This document shows, in pieces, positions 13,067-25,320 of a stretch of DNA of 64,000 nucleotides. Each line of letters opens with the position of its first letter. The first letter of the stretch is position 1. The notes under the pieces are model-generated. The model searched no databases. It was not told the origin of the DNA and worked only from the letters and a program-made list of their open reading frames with translations. This DNA comes from Primulina eburnea (Eukaryota; Streptophyta; Magnoliopsida; Lamiales; Gesneriaceae). Where the stretch lies: positions 35,331,321-35,395,320 of the forward strand of contig NC_133115.1 of NCBI RefSeq assembly GCF_022965805.1, read 5' to 3'. The position numbers were made by a program, and so were the translations under genes.

Positions 13067-16000
13067 TTAGTCAAACTGGTCACTTTCTGCAAGTTTATTC
13101 TCCATTTTCAGGCAATCTAGATTATTTAGAGGTGTAAGTTGGTTATTATTCTCAGGGTGGTCTCTAGTGTTTACAATCTCAAGCCGAGAATTAGCCGATG
13201 GAGAATCATTGTTAATATTTACAACGCCCCAGCTTTTTTCAGTGGACAACCGAAGACCACCGTGCCCTGTTTGGTCGACATCCTTGTCCACCTTGTTACC
13301 CACAATTTTACCGGTGTTTACAGAGTCAAAAGCACCGGAACTACTCCTGCAGATGAACGTGCCATTCTTGGACAATGGAAGATGCCCATTGATGTCGCCC
13401 CTGATGAACGAGAAATGTTGTTTAAAACTACAGTTTCACAAGATAAAAGGACGACAAATGTAGAAAGATAATCAAGAAGATATGGAAAAAGGAAAACCAT
13501 ATATCTTCGGTATTCGAAACACACATACTCAATCCTCATCGAAGATAGAGTACATGTGGCAGACACAATACATACAAAATGTTAACTAATATATACAATT
13601 CATTCTGATACAAAAGCATCAGAAGAACCATCACGACATACCTCCCTTGTTGAGATTTGGGAGTTTGAAGGTAATCAAAAACTGGAACCAAGTCTTTGGG
13701 TCTGCTTTCAAGCACACGCATGGGTACTCTTTCAATCTCAATCTCTCCCTCTCCCAAAACTTCGTTTGTATTAATAGCATCAACCGACATTGACTGAAAA
13801 TATATCTGCACAAAGGTAGCACAAGAACACAAGGATGTCACTCATCAAAGTGATCAATAAAGGTTACTCAGAACTATCGCAACTTTACAGAAACTGCAAG
13901 TACCTCGGATCTCACCCATAATGGATTCTGGATCTGATGCATCTGAAGCTCAGCTTCACATATATACATCCGATGCCTTTCTTCAGTACTGATATTTTGT
14001 TTCGTGGCAGTATCCACAATGCTGGAAAATACAGTAGTATTTTTCTGTTCCATTCTTTCAGGAAAGACTTTACAGCTGTCAGAATTTCCATTTTCACCAT
14101 GCATGTCAATATTGTCTTGTCTCTCCTCGCGATTATGTTTTTGGCAAACATCCCATTTTCGCATGGCCTCCACCACTATCCTTGATTCACTGCTGAGATT
14201 AGATTCACAAGTGGTGTTTATGGGCAAACCTGTAGTACCATTAAGTGCAGGAGATATTCGCAGAGCATATTGTATCAAGCAACCAGAAGGAGAGAAAACA
14301 AGTAAATGATAGTTTTTCTTCAGAGAACTGGAATCTACATTAATTTCGTTGCCTTTACAATTGTGGAAAGCTGATGCGATCGCTCCAGAGAGTGAACTAA
14401 TCCGCCCAGTTGAAGCTGCAGCAGCACCACTTACTGAATTTTTCCAACCATTATTTCCGTTCCTTATTCGGCTAACAGCAGAAAGTGTAAGTGGAGGGCC
14501 AGATGCACAGATGTTTTGTTGAGTCAACATCTGTAATCCTGAATCAGATGATCCAGAAACCGGAGTGTTTGACATCAAGCTGGATCCATTATTTTTGACA
14601 CGACAAGCATCGGCTGATTGAAAACTAACTAATCCGCCCGAAGGAGAGATAACAAAAAGGTGGCTTGTCCCTCTTGAGGAACTGATCAAAATCCAGTTAC
14701 TGTTACTACTGAAGCTTATATCTTGTATAACCTGAAAAAGCATGAACAACGAGTCTGATTCATTGCATAGAAGCTTGCATTGACAGAGAATCATAATCCT
14801 ATTCTTACAGCATTTGTGAAACCACGTTGCAGCCGGTAAAGGTGAGCATAAGAAGCTGCTCCAGAGGATTCTCCAGAAAGTCCAGGCATTATTCGAAAAA
14901 CATTTATGTTATGACCTTGTACGGAAGCTGTCGCTAAAAGAGTACCGCTGGGATCAAAGCACAATGACAGGATAGGACTTTTATGTGCCCTAAACTGAGC
15001 TATGACAGTTTTCTTAGCAATGTCTCTGACAATTACCTGATAGAGAATTTATAGACTATACTTAGCTCAACATAGTATCACACTGCAATCATGGATGTGC
15101 ACAGGTATTAGATGAGAGCACACAAGAAAAGTCAAATAGAAAACCAGATAGTTTGAACAGGATAAACTTGCGACAAAGAACAATGCCAACCGATGTATGG
15201 CACTAGCATTGCAATTTTTTCTTAAATTAGTCTTGTTACCTTGACAACAACACAGACAAGATAAATCTGTTGGCAAAAGTAACAGAACCAAGGAAAATCC
15301 AAATACTCATTTTTATAGGTCAGTAATTCAACCAACACATGAGAAGAAAATGGCATACCATGCCAACGCTGTCTGCATCATGGGAAAATCCATTAGCAAC
15401 ACCGTGTACCTTTACTCGGGAAGTCCCAGATTGACTGCTATTATCTTCAAGTAACAGGTCAGAATAGTAACTCGATAGTTTCTTATAACTCATGTCCCCT
15501 AAAGTCAATATACCAGCAGCAAGTTGCTTGCTAGACTCTTTCGCATAATGTGCAACTAGGCTTCCATTTTGTGTGGGATTGGGGAAGCTGGCTGAGGGAT
15601 TAAGATTTTGTGGAGTAACACGCCCAAAATTTGAAACCTCCACTTGAGTCCCACTATAAGCCATCCACCGGGGACCGACCGCAAGGGGACCAAAACCTTT
15701 ATTTCCTGACCCACAACACCCCGTAACAACAGGATTGGTAAGGATTGTATACTGTCTCTCTAATTTAAGAGCATCAAAACAATGTACCTGTAGAACCGGC
15801 ATATCATATCCCAAACAAGGCCAAATAGCATGTTGCAACATAGTATAGCATAATCTAAGGATTCATGAAGAGACAGAACATACCTGAGCTGATTGTAAAA
15901 CAGCAACAACTCGAGAGCTGCATCGCACCAAATGGACGACTGACCTAAATCTTAAAAGATGTACATATGATTGAGATCTCAAGGAATAAAACCAAACCAC

Positions 16001-17811
16001 AGTTGATGCACAACTACTTTTAATTGGCCCAGGGCACTGTTGGACAGAGCCATTGCGAAGAATTCCCGACCTTTCCGGAATGTTGTTATCTCCAGTAAAA
16101 GATCCATCAGCACAGATAATCAACAATGGGCGGCTGTCAGAAAATTTATCTGCGGTTTGCTTAGATGAAATTGGTTTTGGTAACATTTGCATGAATGAAA
16201 CAGGCCCATCATTCCTGGAGACTTGATTGCGCACACAGTCTGCTACTTCAACATCCCAAACCTGAAATCCATGACTGTACCCCAGCAAGAGAACTTGTCG
16301 TGTGATGCCTCTTTCAAGTTCTAGTTTGTCAAATCCAGCCCACAAAACCTAAGGTGAATAATTGGGGCAAAACTAAGTAAATTGCAGAAAGGAGTTCTCA
16401 TCTACATGGATCTAACATTTGTAGCAATTATAAATGACTTAGGATGAGATGGAAAAGGAAGCTACAATATCAATAAATTAACGTCGAACAATTCAGTACT
16501 ACAAACGAAGGTCATAATTTTAGGATGTTAGGCTATAGCATCAAACCAGAACAGCGAAGTTGACAGGTCACCTGGTGATAACATCAAAAACAATCCCATG
16601 CAATCACCCATTGCATGGAAGTATATTATATTGGATTTGACAAAAATTCAAGGACTATTTGCAACTTGCCTTACTTTTTCTACAAAGCCTGGTCACACTT
16701 AGATTATAAAAGCCAGTGATGTACTATTTGATATGTTTTTTTATCGTCAAGCAGTCATGCTTAGTTCAAAAAAGGTTTCTTTCATTTTTTTCCATAAGTA
16801 AATGCTAAAATGTTTGAAAAGTTGGGTTTCAGTAATTTTGAAAATGTGTAGACCAAATAATGAAATCGTCTGGAACTTGTCTATGTGGTCATATTGATAT
16901 CACTAAAAATATTACAAGAAGTACCTCTTATAATCTTGTCAAATGCTACCAGCAGCATCACTTATGACGCACAAAATGTAGTATGAATATAAACTAATAT
17001 AGTACGTATTTCAAAAATAACATTTAACACTTAAATGGTAAGAACAATATCATATTTGATAAAGCAGTAAAATGGAAACAGAGCTTTTTCAAATTCAAAA
17101 TGTGGTTACTTGGGATGAATACGAAATTAGAACCCGATAAAAAAAAATCAATTATGGGGTCTCGACAGAAACCAAATCCTCATAAGTGCGCAACACAAGT
17201 TGCATAGCCAGAAAGAAGTTTTGGAACACACGAACAAACAGAAAGTCTATGATTTCCATCCCTGGGACCCCCATCACAATTCAAAATCTGTAATTGAAAC
17301 AATGGCGTTACAACACGTTAATCAGTGGTGATGGTATGTCAAAAACTCAAACCGTGAACGATTTTAAGGAATCGGGCAACTAGTTGAAGAAATTTCAGTT
17401 GCCAAGAACTTAAGTTATCCGATCTTAAGAACACAATGAGCTTTTACTAGAAATTCAGACCCTACAGGAGTAGCATCGGCAATCCAACATAGAAGGCATT
17501 ACACAACAGCAAAAGCTATATTTCCCAATATTTATCTTACCTGTCCAAGGTGAAGAATCAAGAAATCAAAAATGGATAATTCAGAATCCCACCTGATCGT
17601 GGTTTGTCTCACTGTCCCTCTCCCCAACAGAGGATGTCGCAGACCTCACAGACGCTGCCACAGTAGAGGCACCTGAGGAAACAAATTTCAGGTAACTCGA
17701 AAGAGATTTAAAAGAGTTAGAAATGACCCCATTATTGCTCATCCCCGACCGTGGCGCCAAGGCTTCCATATCAACTCCAACGCCACCTCTTCTCTGGCAC
17801 TCATTCTTCAT
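13067..17811 (-). CDS. ATG18F: Autophagy-related PROPPIN with BCAS3 domain (ATG18f/g/h type)
   Basis: Plant ATG18f/g/h are WD40 beta-propeller proteins (WIPI relatives) that bind PI3P on forming autophagosomes and carry a long BCAS3 tail. Exons in gene order are 17593-17811, 15884-16348, 15359-15787, 14809-15036, 13904-14731, 13642-13805 and 13067-13400, all in phase, giving 888 residues. Recognisable parts are VLWAGFDKLELERG at the start of exon 2, WD-type FRAHKSPILSLCFDPSGTLL in exon 4, and LQRGFTNA at about 440-447. The last keeps the RG of the phosphoinositide-binding F/LRRG motif. The BCAS3 part spans exons 5-6 (LLVFSPSGCLIQYAL, then EIEIERVPMRVLESRPKDL). The start chosen is MKNECQRRGG; an in-frame ATG at 17946 would add 45 residues. 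Intron 1 is long (~1.2 kb). ATG18f is preferred over g/h from gene order only. Confidence 0.88.
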
Positions 17812-19364
17812 ATCAAGGCGGAAAAACCAATGGAAAATAATACACAGCAAACTCCCAACAGCACACCAACCACAGCTGCTCAGCTCTCTCACCTCTCTCA
17901 CCTCTCTAATGACCATAAACTCCGCAAACTTGCCTGTTCCTGGCAAAATTGATGAACATCCCAGTTAAGAATACAGCTTGAAGTTTCCTGGTGTCTGCGT
18001 CATTGGCTTCCAAGCAAATTACAAAACCATGCAACTCACAACAAGCCAGCGGTTTGATGATGCTTGCCCCACAGTCGAGCTCTATTTCGTAATTGACATT
18101 AATCACACACCGGGAGTTAAACAAACCTGGATATGCATATCTGACAACCATACACGACAACAAAATTCCTCAAAAAACTCCCTTGTATATTTCTTGTGCC
18201 TATTCACTTGCCTCTTGATTATACGAACAAAAGCACCAACCCAACTTCAGGAAACAAATCAAATAATTCACACATAGTATGAAGAAATATCTATACAAAA
18301 ATACGTGTATATATATATACACAAATCATAAAAGGGTTTCGTAAATCTAGCTAATATGAACTCGTTAGGATTTGGATTATGTTCGAGATCGTCTGATCCA
18401 TGTAAACCAGATAGAGAAAGAAAAACGTATGAACTGCTTGTAAGAGAGGGAAAAGGCTAGCTCGATCATGAACAGATAAGGAAAAAAAAAGGCTTTTGCG
18501 TATCACGTCTCTGAAATTGATTTTTCCGTTGATTTGATTAAATTTATAATTTGTTTTCAAATTTTCTTTCTCCTTTGTTGAAATGGAAGAATATTCCGCA
18601 CGTCTTCTCCTGTTCTCCCACCACGGTCAAATACAGTTTTTTTTTACCGCTGGTGTAGTTTATTTTTTCACAAAGGCAAATTTCACGAGTTTATGCTCTC
18701 AAGAAAAATATTTATTTATTTTCTTACAGAATTTAAAATGTTGATTTAGGCTTTGTATATTTAATTTTTTTATGTATCTTTTTGTATAAATACTTTTTTT
18801 TTGACATATTTTGTATAAATACTTAAAAATATCGTTTATGTGAAAAAATGCATTTGGAATTGACCTTTGAAGAATTTAAATCGATCCAATCGGACGGTGG
18901 AGGTTGGAGTGGTGAAGGGAAATTGGGTGGACGGAATCCAATGAGAATTTACGAATCATTTTTTCGCATCTCCGTTTGTGCGGTGCACGGCACATATATC
19001 CGATATATCGCGAGATGAAGGGGAAAATATACATAAATTGAACATATAATTTGTTTTTTTTAAATGAAGTATAACTGGGTTGTATCTTGTTTTAAATTTA
19101 TATTATAAATGGTCAGTGAGAGTATCTCATACAAGTTTTTGTCACACACATATATATGATTGATAGGATGGGTAAATTACGCAGGTCTATATATTAAGAA
19201 TCATGTCAGAATATTATATATTTGTTGTCTAACTTGATTGATAAAAATTATTATTTTTTATATTTAAAAATATTTTTTTTCCATTTTATTTATAGATCGG
19301 ATCGATCGTATAGACATAAACATGTGCGACCGTTACGAAACAAACTTACTCTAAATATAAAATG

Positions 19365-19546
19365 GAGTGGGTCTCATGTGAGACCGTCTCACGGATCTTA
19401 ATCCGTGAGACGGGTCAACCCTACCCATATTCACAATAAAAAGTAATACTCTTAGCATAAAAAGTAATACTTTTTCATGGATTACCCAAATAAGAGATCC
19501 GTCTCACAAATATAACCCGTGAGACCGTCTCACACAAGTTTTTGCC
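19365..19546 (+). repeat. GTGAGAC-family interspersed repeat, type copy with 10-bp target duplication
   Basis: This is the best preserved member (182 bp). It starts GAGTGGGTCTCATGTGAGAC, has the near-palindrome GTGAGACCGTCTCAC near both ends, inner blocks CCATATTCACAATAAAAAGT and TTAGCATAAAAAGTAATACT, and ends CACACAAGTTTTTGCC. It is bounded by an identical 10-bp duplication ATATAAAATG (19355-19364 and 19547-19556). It encodes nothing. Duplications of 9-10 bp fit a Mutator-like MITE; a SINE is an alternative, but I see no clear pol III A/B boxes and no A tail. Confidence 0.85.
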
Positions 19547-19901
19547 ATATAAAATGATATCCCAATAAACACGAATATATGACGATAAAAATAGAAGCAT
19601 ACATCTCGCAATCGGGTTGGCAAATTTTATCATGTTGTCTCTTTCAGGTTTCATCTCCCCAAACAAGTTGTCACGTTACTGGTTTAACTCGCCCCCACCA
19701 TTACTTTGTCATTTTAACATCGAATCAAATATACAAGATCAAAGTTTCTGTAATGCAATGATACATTATTAGACAACACATTTGGCCCTTTGATGTGTGT
19801 GTTTTTGTTCATGGCCTAATGAGATATTATTGCCTTTCTACACGAAATTCCATGTGTTTACAAAAGGAACAAATAGCATACTTAAAAAAAAAAAAAAGAA
19901 T

Positions 19902-20057
19902 AGGTCTCTTGTGAGACTGTCTCATGAATCTTTATATGTGAGACGTGTCAACCCTAACGATATTCACAATAAAAAGTAATATTTCTCACGATGACTAAAA
20001 TAAGATATTCGTATCAAAAAATACGACCCATGAAACCGTCTCACACAAGTTTTTGCC
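19902..20057 (+). repeat. GTGAGAC-family repeat
   Basis: This forward copy starts AGGTCTCTTGTGAGACTGTC and ends CACACAAGTTTTTGCC. It is a little shorter and more diverged than the type copy. It inserted beside a poly(A) run, so its target duplication (AAGAA-like) is unclear. Confidence 0.8.
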
Positions 20058-20937
20058 AAGAAAAATAATAATAATCCAAGTTACTTTCAAATCTTAAAAC
20101 CCACCTAGTGCGACTGCGAGTGAGTCATTGGTTGATCAGACATCTTAATTTCTACAAAGAATTAGAGTTATAATTCATTTTATTTTATGTATATATTAAT
20201 TAATCATTAGTAAAAAAATTAGCATTGGAACAACACTTACAACCTAAAATAAACCAAAACCACATAATTAAACACGTGAAAATAGTCCATGTCAATACAT
20301 TAGGTTATTTTTATGCCTTTGTCCCAACCAATTGCTCGATGCAGTGTATGAAACAACATCCACCGTAATTATGATATATTCATCGAGACTGGTTATTTAA
20401 AGTCTAATCAAATAAAGTAATTAATTTTTTAGCTGTAAAGCATAATTTAGAAAATATGGAACACATGGTTGTACTCGTGTCTTTCATTTTCAAACTACAG
20501 TTTAAATACAGCCTTTGTTATTTTGTGGAAAGTTCAATATTTTAACTTTAGGCATCTTGGCATATATCTACTCCGATTGACTATAGAGATTTAATCAATA
20601 AGTTGAGGACAATAATGTAATCTAAATTTGCTTTTATTTGTTTAGTGTTTTATTATGTTTTCTTGGTGTTATTTTTAAATATATATCTTTTCACTTTTGT
20701 CAAAACATTCCATTACGTGATTATAACATCTATCAATCAGTTGAATTCATATTAGCTTAATACTAAATATTAAAAGCCAATAGTCTTAAATTGATTTGAA
20801 CATGTGAGAACTGTAAAAATATATGAATATCTGATATACAAACTGAATTTTGATTTTTTGATGTAGTTGAGTACGTTCTCTTCATATTTCATCTGATCAA
20901 AATCACTGATTACTTTCAAATCATAATAAGGTAATGT

Positions 20938-21130
20938 TTAGGGCACCCACATTGGGTGTTAAAGGGGTAACACCCACTCTCACGCGAGAGAGGGTGTATG
21001 GCGTTCATCTGTATGAACCCCCCTGTGTCAGTTTATTTTTTAAAAAAAATTGCACACTTAGCGACGGTTTTAAAACTCCGTCGCTATTAGCGACAGATTT
21101 CTAGAAACCGTCGCCGATTTTATGAACGCA
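20938..21130. repeat. Inverted-repeat region with GCGACGG/CCGTCGC units
   Basis: There is an inverted block around 20955-20975 (GGTGTTAAAGGGGTAACACC), then a second region with alternating GCGACGG and CCGTCGC units (21060-21115). Such units also fill the CACTA element at 59361-60331, so this is probably a remnant of a related non-autonomous DNA transposon. The ends could not be defined. Confidence 0.5.
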
Positions 21131-21142
21131 AAAAAATTAATA

Positions 21143-21241
21143 TTGTTAGCATAAAAAGTAATACTTTTTCATGGATGACCCAAATAAGAGATCCGTCTAA
21201 CAAAATACGACCTGTGAGACCGTCTCACACAAGTTTTTGCC
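21143..21241 (+). repeat. GTGAGAC-family repeat, 3' half
   Basis: This is the 3' half of a forward copy, from TTAGCATAAAAAGTAATACT to the terminal palindrome and CACACAAGTTTTTGCC. The 5' half is absent; it abuts the GCGACGG-type repeat. Confidence 0.75.
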
Positions 21242-21895
21242 TATTCTTAAATCATTCATTTCACTCTTAAATGTTTTTAAATATAAAATATTTTTTTTTA
21301 AATAGTTATCCAAATAAAGTTTCAATTCTAAAAAATTTGTATAAAATAGTTTTTTAAACACATATTTATTCTTAAAACAACTTTTAAATCATTTGACTTT
21401 TATAAAAGTTTTATAAATATTTATTCAAATGAAACCATAATATTTTGTGCACTATCGATTTCGTTGTTATATCTAGAAAGATAGAATTATAAAAAATCAT
21501 AAACGACATAGCATGACAACATGAAATAACTTCATACTGAATAATGGACCAAAGCAACCATTCAAGCGATTATTGTAAATTACCCAACAATTTTAGTTTA
21601 ATTATTTGTGTTCCTAAACAATGGATTGATGTGTAAAGAACCCGTTTGTCGTTCGATTTCATTTGATCTTGTGTAGTATATTATATTTCCTTGGTAAAGC
21701 CGTAAATTAAACTATGATAATCCAAATTTTCCTTTGCCATGGCAAAACGTAATGCATTTGGATGATCTTCACCATGCTGTCGCAGAATGAAACCATGTTT
21801 CCGAACAAAAGGAGGCGAAAGCAGGAGCTCGGTGGAGTTGGAGAAATTTTCATTAACTTAATTATTATATCCTTTGATTGATACAGGTAAGAAGT

Positions 21896-22555
21896 TCAGA
21901 AGGAATTAGCAACAAGAATTGCCTGTCTGCAGCGTGCCTTGGCCTGTTGAATCCTCTCATTCAAGGTATCCTCCTTAACAGCTGCTTTCACCATGGCCAA
22001 ATCCATTTCCATTAGCTTCAAAACCCTGCACAGTTCAGTCACCATTCGCTCCTCCACTTTCCCTTCATCCACCAGCACTTCTGCTTCTTCTCTAGCTCTC
22101 TCGGCCACTATTTCTCCAACTTTAGCCAACAGCGTGGTGGAGCCATACTCTCTTTCCATCAGCTCCACCAGTTTCTCCAGAAAGTCCATTATCACGTACC
22201 CTTTTGGCTTCTCCAGTGGAATGGGTTTGGTTCTCTTCCACCCTATCTCGAAGTTCGGAGGCTCGGGTTTCACCAGCCCGCCTCTTGATTTCCTGTCTCG
22301 TATTATCTCTGATCTTCTACGCTTCTCGATGGGGAACTGTTCTGAGCTGATGGTGGGGCCTGGATTTGGAAACTGATCATCTTCAGGAGTGGAGTCGGAG
22401 AGGCTTGTGAAATTTGTTGATGGAGGGTCCGAATTTGATGTGCAGTGGATGGGAAATTGGTCGAGACGTATGGGGTTCTGAGGATTTAGCTTGGGGTGCA
22501 CAAGAGTTAAAGGATTGGTGTGGTGATGGAGAAATTGGAGGAGACTGGAAGCCAT
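21896..22555 (-). CDS. Small chloroplast-targeted protein, possibly NDH assembly factor CRR41
   Basis: This is a single-exon gene of 219 residues. The start MASSLLQFLHHHTNPL is chosen because it begins a basic, S/T/P-rich, acid-poor stretch typical of a plastid transit peptide; an in-frame upstream ATG (22633) would bury it. Residues ~85-219 are the conserved-looking part: a basic RRRSEIIRDRKSRGG, then NFEIGWKRTKPIPLEKPKGY, followed by a charged, strongly helical C-terminal half. I see no catalytic motif. CRR41 (Arabidopsis At1g51100), a stromal factor for NDH subcomplex A assembly, has about this size. I recall it near At1g50940 (ETFA), another gene with a relic in this window. That link is weak, so no symbol is given. 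The gene is divergent from eIF1. Confidence 0.75.
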   Translation of the reverse strand: MASSLLQFLHHHTNPLTLVHPKLNPQNPIRLDQFPIHCTSNSDPPSTNFTSLSDSTPEDDQFPNPGPTISSEQFPIEKRRRSEIIRDRKSRGGLVKPEPPNFEIGWKRTKPIPLEKPKGYVIMDFLEKLVELMEREYGSTTLLAKVGEIVAERAREEAEVLVDEGKVEERMVTELCRVLKLMEMDLAMVKAAVKEDTLNERIQQAKARCRQAILVANSF

Positions 22556-22698
22556 TCTCAAAGTAGCAAGTGCTGATTCTAAATCAGAGATAAGGTTACC
22601 TGGCCTTCTCTTGGTTATGACACTCTTTTGCAATTTATCATAATAAACCTTTTTCTATGGAATAATATTTCAATTATGCAAAGATTTATTTCTGAAAT

Positions 22699-22803
22699 GG
22701 GGTCAACTCTACCGATATTCACAATAAATAATAATACTCTTAGCATAAAAAATAATATTTTTTCATGCTTGACCCTAATGAGATATCTGTCTCCCAAATA
22801 AGA
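22699..22803 (+). repeat. GTGAGAC-family repeat, partial copy in a divergent promoter
   Basis: This is the inner portion of a forward copy (GGGTCAACTCTACCGATATT, AATACTCTTAGCATAAAA, TCATGCTTGACCC). It lies in the intergenic space between the chloroplast protein gene and eIF1. Confidence 0.65.
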
Positions 22804-22911
22804 ATTTATAAAATAAATTCTAAAAAAATCAAAATATTTTTTAATCATAAATAATAACTTAAAGATTTAAAAATAATTAATCAGGAACTTGGATACGTTT
22901 CGCAAATGGAA

Positions 22912-22982
22912 AGCCCAATAGTTTTGGGTCACGCATATGGATCATGGAGCATTTTATCGGGTGCCCATATTTACGCAGCCCA
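22912..22982. promoter_or_regulatory. Site II-like (TGGGCY) elements upstream of eIF1
   Basis: Two AGCCCA sequences (22912-22917 and 22977-22982; TGGGCT on the other strand) lie about 70-140 bp before the likely eIF1 5' exon. Site II elements bind TCP factors and are common in promoters of translation and plastid or mitochondrial genes. Their use here is an inference. Confidence 0.35.
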
Positions 22983-23120
22983 AGGACCCGGGAAACTAGC
23001 ACTAGATTATATTATTGCCACGTATGCTTAGAGGCGAAGCAGAATATATAAACTAATTTATTACGTCCCATACGGTAATCATCGTTTCGGCCTTCTTCGA
23101 AGCCCTAATTTCCTGGTCAG

Positions 23121-23898
23121 GTGATCTCTCGATGCCTTCTTGGTCCCAATTCGGGATCGATCCTGTTTGATCTGTTTGATTCAATTGCGATATGAATGGT
23201 TGATTTGGAGATTCCTATTCAATTTTGTCTTTACCTTGCATTAATTATGGTGTATGTAAATAGATGAAAATTTTTCTTCCGTTCGATTAATTAAATTTAT
23301 CACGCTCTAATTACTTTTTATTGTGGCTATTTTCGTTTGAATTTATTCATATGAATCACTTTATACGTGCTTCTTAAATCCATTTACATTTCGAAAGGAC
23401 GTGTTAACCACTTTTATGCGCCAATTCTTTGTGGAATTCAACCTTGGGCAGCTACCTCTTTACCCTGTTAATTTCGCCCCTTGTTTAAGTCTCCTATTTT
23501 AATGAATTGGGTGCTTAAAAATTCGTTAAAACTTTAGGCCAGTCTTTCGTTCAGGTTGTGAATGTACGGGAGGTTATTGGAGTTCATGAATTTGTTTGTC
23601 TGTCTGGACAGTCTGATTTATTGCCAGTCTTGTGTTTTTGCTAGCCAAATTTGGGTGGGGTCATGCTTTCACATCTCTCATTAGTGGATCCTCATTATAA
23701 TCGATCTAGCAATTTCTTTAAAGCTACCAATTACATATTCTCGTATTTATCTGCGTAATTCATTCTGATACACGACATCGTTATTATTTATTTATTTCTT
23801 TCTGTAATCATTAACTGACTCTTCGTTCCCGTATCTTAATTTCCATGTGAGATGATCTTGTTGACTGATGTTTGGTTCGTGTTTCTATCTTTACTCAG
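23121..23898 (+). other. 5' UTR intron of eIF1
   Basis: A leader exon (about 23050-23120, ending CCTGGTCAG) is followed by GTGATCTC. A fitting acceptor (TTACTCAG) lies at 23897-23898, 33 bases before the start codon. The ~780-base intron starts T-rich, as is usual for leader introns of housekeeping plant genes. The transcription start is not determined. Confidence 0.6.
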
Positions 23899-23931
23899 GC
23901 CTGATTTTATTATTAAAAATAATCAAGTTTC

Positions 23932-24806
23932 ATGTCTGATTTTGACATCCAGACTCCTACTGCTCTAGGTATGCTTCTTTACTGCTTTTTGTTTGTCGAT
24001 GCTGTTATAGTTCCTGTGATGATTTGAAAAATGGAAATTAAGTTGATGGAAAAATAATAATGTTTGTAAATATTTTATATGATAATAATGAATGAGAAAT
24101 GATGTGGTTGTCTATTGCTAGATCTAGAGAGATTAGAAATCCTTCCTTTTCGTAGCTGACTTGATTTTCCCTTAATGGCCAGATCCTTTCGCTGATGCAA
24201 ATGCTGAGAATTCTGGTGCCGGGTCAAAGGACTACATTCATGTTCGCGTACAGCAGCGGAATGGTCGGAAAAGCCTAACAACTGTGCAGGGTTTAAAGAA
24301 AGAGTTCAGCTATAACAAAATCCTTAAGGATCTCAAGAAAGAGTTTTGCTGCAATGGAACTGTTGTTCAGGACCCAGAACTAGGCCAGGTTTTGTTTATT
24401 CTAATTCGTTACTTTTCTTCACTTTTAACCCTTTCATGTTATCAATAAAGGATTTTCCTATGAAGGTTATTCAACTCCAAGGTGACCAGCGGAAGAACGT
24501 GTCTTCCTTTCTTATTCAGGTGATTACTTCTCATAGTTTATTCATCACAATATTTGCTGGCGTGATAATGTGCTGGTCAAAATCATAATTTAAAAGTATG
24601 AAAACTGACTGTTAAGCAAATATAGATAGTCTGGGAAAACACTCTACTCCATGTGCAGCAAAACAAATCATTAGATGCATAAGACTTTCTATTATATTGC
24701 TGAACCTCTGAAGCTTGTACGTCAACAATCTAATCTTTCTAATATTTGATCTTGGAAATAGGCTGGGATCGTGAAAAAGGAGCATATTAAAATTCATGGT
24801 TTCTGA
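23932..24806 (+). CDS. SUI1: Translation initiation factor eIF1 (SUI1)
   Basis: eIF1 binds the 40S subunit near the P site and enforces AUG selection during scanning. Four coding exons (23932-23968, 24183-24388, 24466-24519, 24762-24806) give 113 residues, exactly the usual plant length. The protein starts MSDFDIQTPTALDPFADAN. The SUI1 domain includes IHVRVQQRNGRKSLTTVQGL, then EFCCNGTVVQDPELGQVIQL and GDQRKNVSSFLIQ, and it ends GIVKKEHIKIHGF. All splice sites are GT/AG and the gene looks functional. The first three residues of the codon-spanning junction (L-D) are also conserved. Confidence 0.97.
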
Positions 24807-25097
24807 ATACCAGCCTTTGTCGTTCTGCTCTGGCAGTTGGATACTGCGTCAGTGCTGAAGATGATATGTGCAGTTCTCTTAAATTACGTCAGTTGTATGC
24901 TACAACGTTTCCAATTTCTCTTAGTTTCCCAGTGTCATGCGTGATGTTGACCGAACTTTTTTCTGTTTTGATGGATATGAATAATGACATTCGTGCGTTG
25001 AATGCAATACATTGTCTTAAATATTGCTTTCCATATTTGTTTTGTACTATTATAATACTGTCTTAAATATTTTTTTCTGTATTTGTTTTGTAATCTT

Positions 25098-25245
25098 GGA
25101 CGAAAGGATTTGAAGTTATAGATTTAAATCTGTTTGATTAATTGAATGGATTTTAAATCCATTTCATCCTCAACTTATGTATTAAGATGGATTTGAAATC
25201 TATCCGTGATGGGTGACATTTCAAATCAACCAATCAAAGATAAAG
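25098..25245. repeat. GGATTTGAAATCC-type inverted repeat, copy 1
   Basis: Blocks such as GGATTTTAAATCCATTTCA and GATGGATTTGAAATCTATCC alternate in both orientations. A second region with the same blocks lies at 39117-39300, which suggests a small mobile element. Ends and target duplication were not resolved. Confidence 0.4.
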
Positions 25246-25320
25246 CCCTGCACTCATTTGTTTACGAAGATGTAGGAATGTGGAAAGGATTTTTTCTTTA
25301 AAAAAGATTCATGAAAGATT

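Larger units (their letters stand above)
17812..21895. other. Repeat-rich intergenic region
   Basis: The left end holds the ATG18 5' UTR, with a CTCTCTCAC tandem stretch at 17880-17908. Beyond that I find only AT-rich DNA, a TATATATA run near 18308, two full and one partial GTGAGAC-family repeats, and a GCGACGG-rich repeat near 21 kb. There is no gene-like frame. Confidence 0.65.

Noticed and set aside
13139..14309. Plus-strand ORFs of ~100 codons
   Set aside because: They are antisense shadows of the ATG18f exons on the minus strand.
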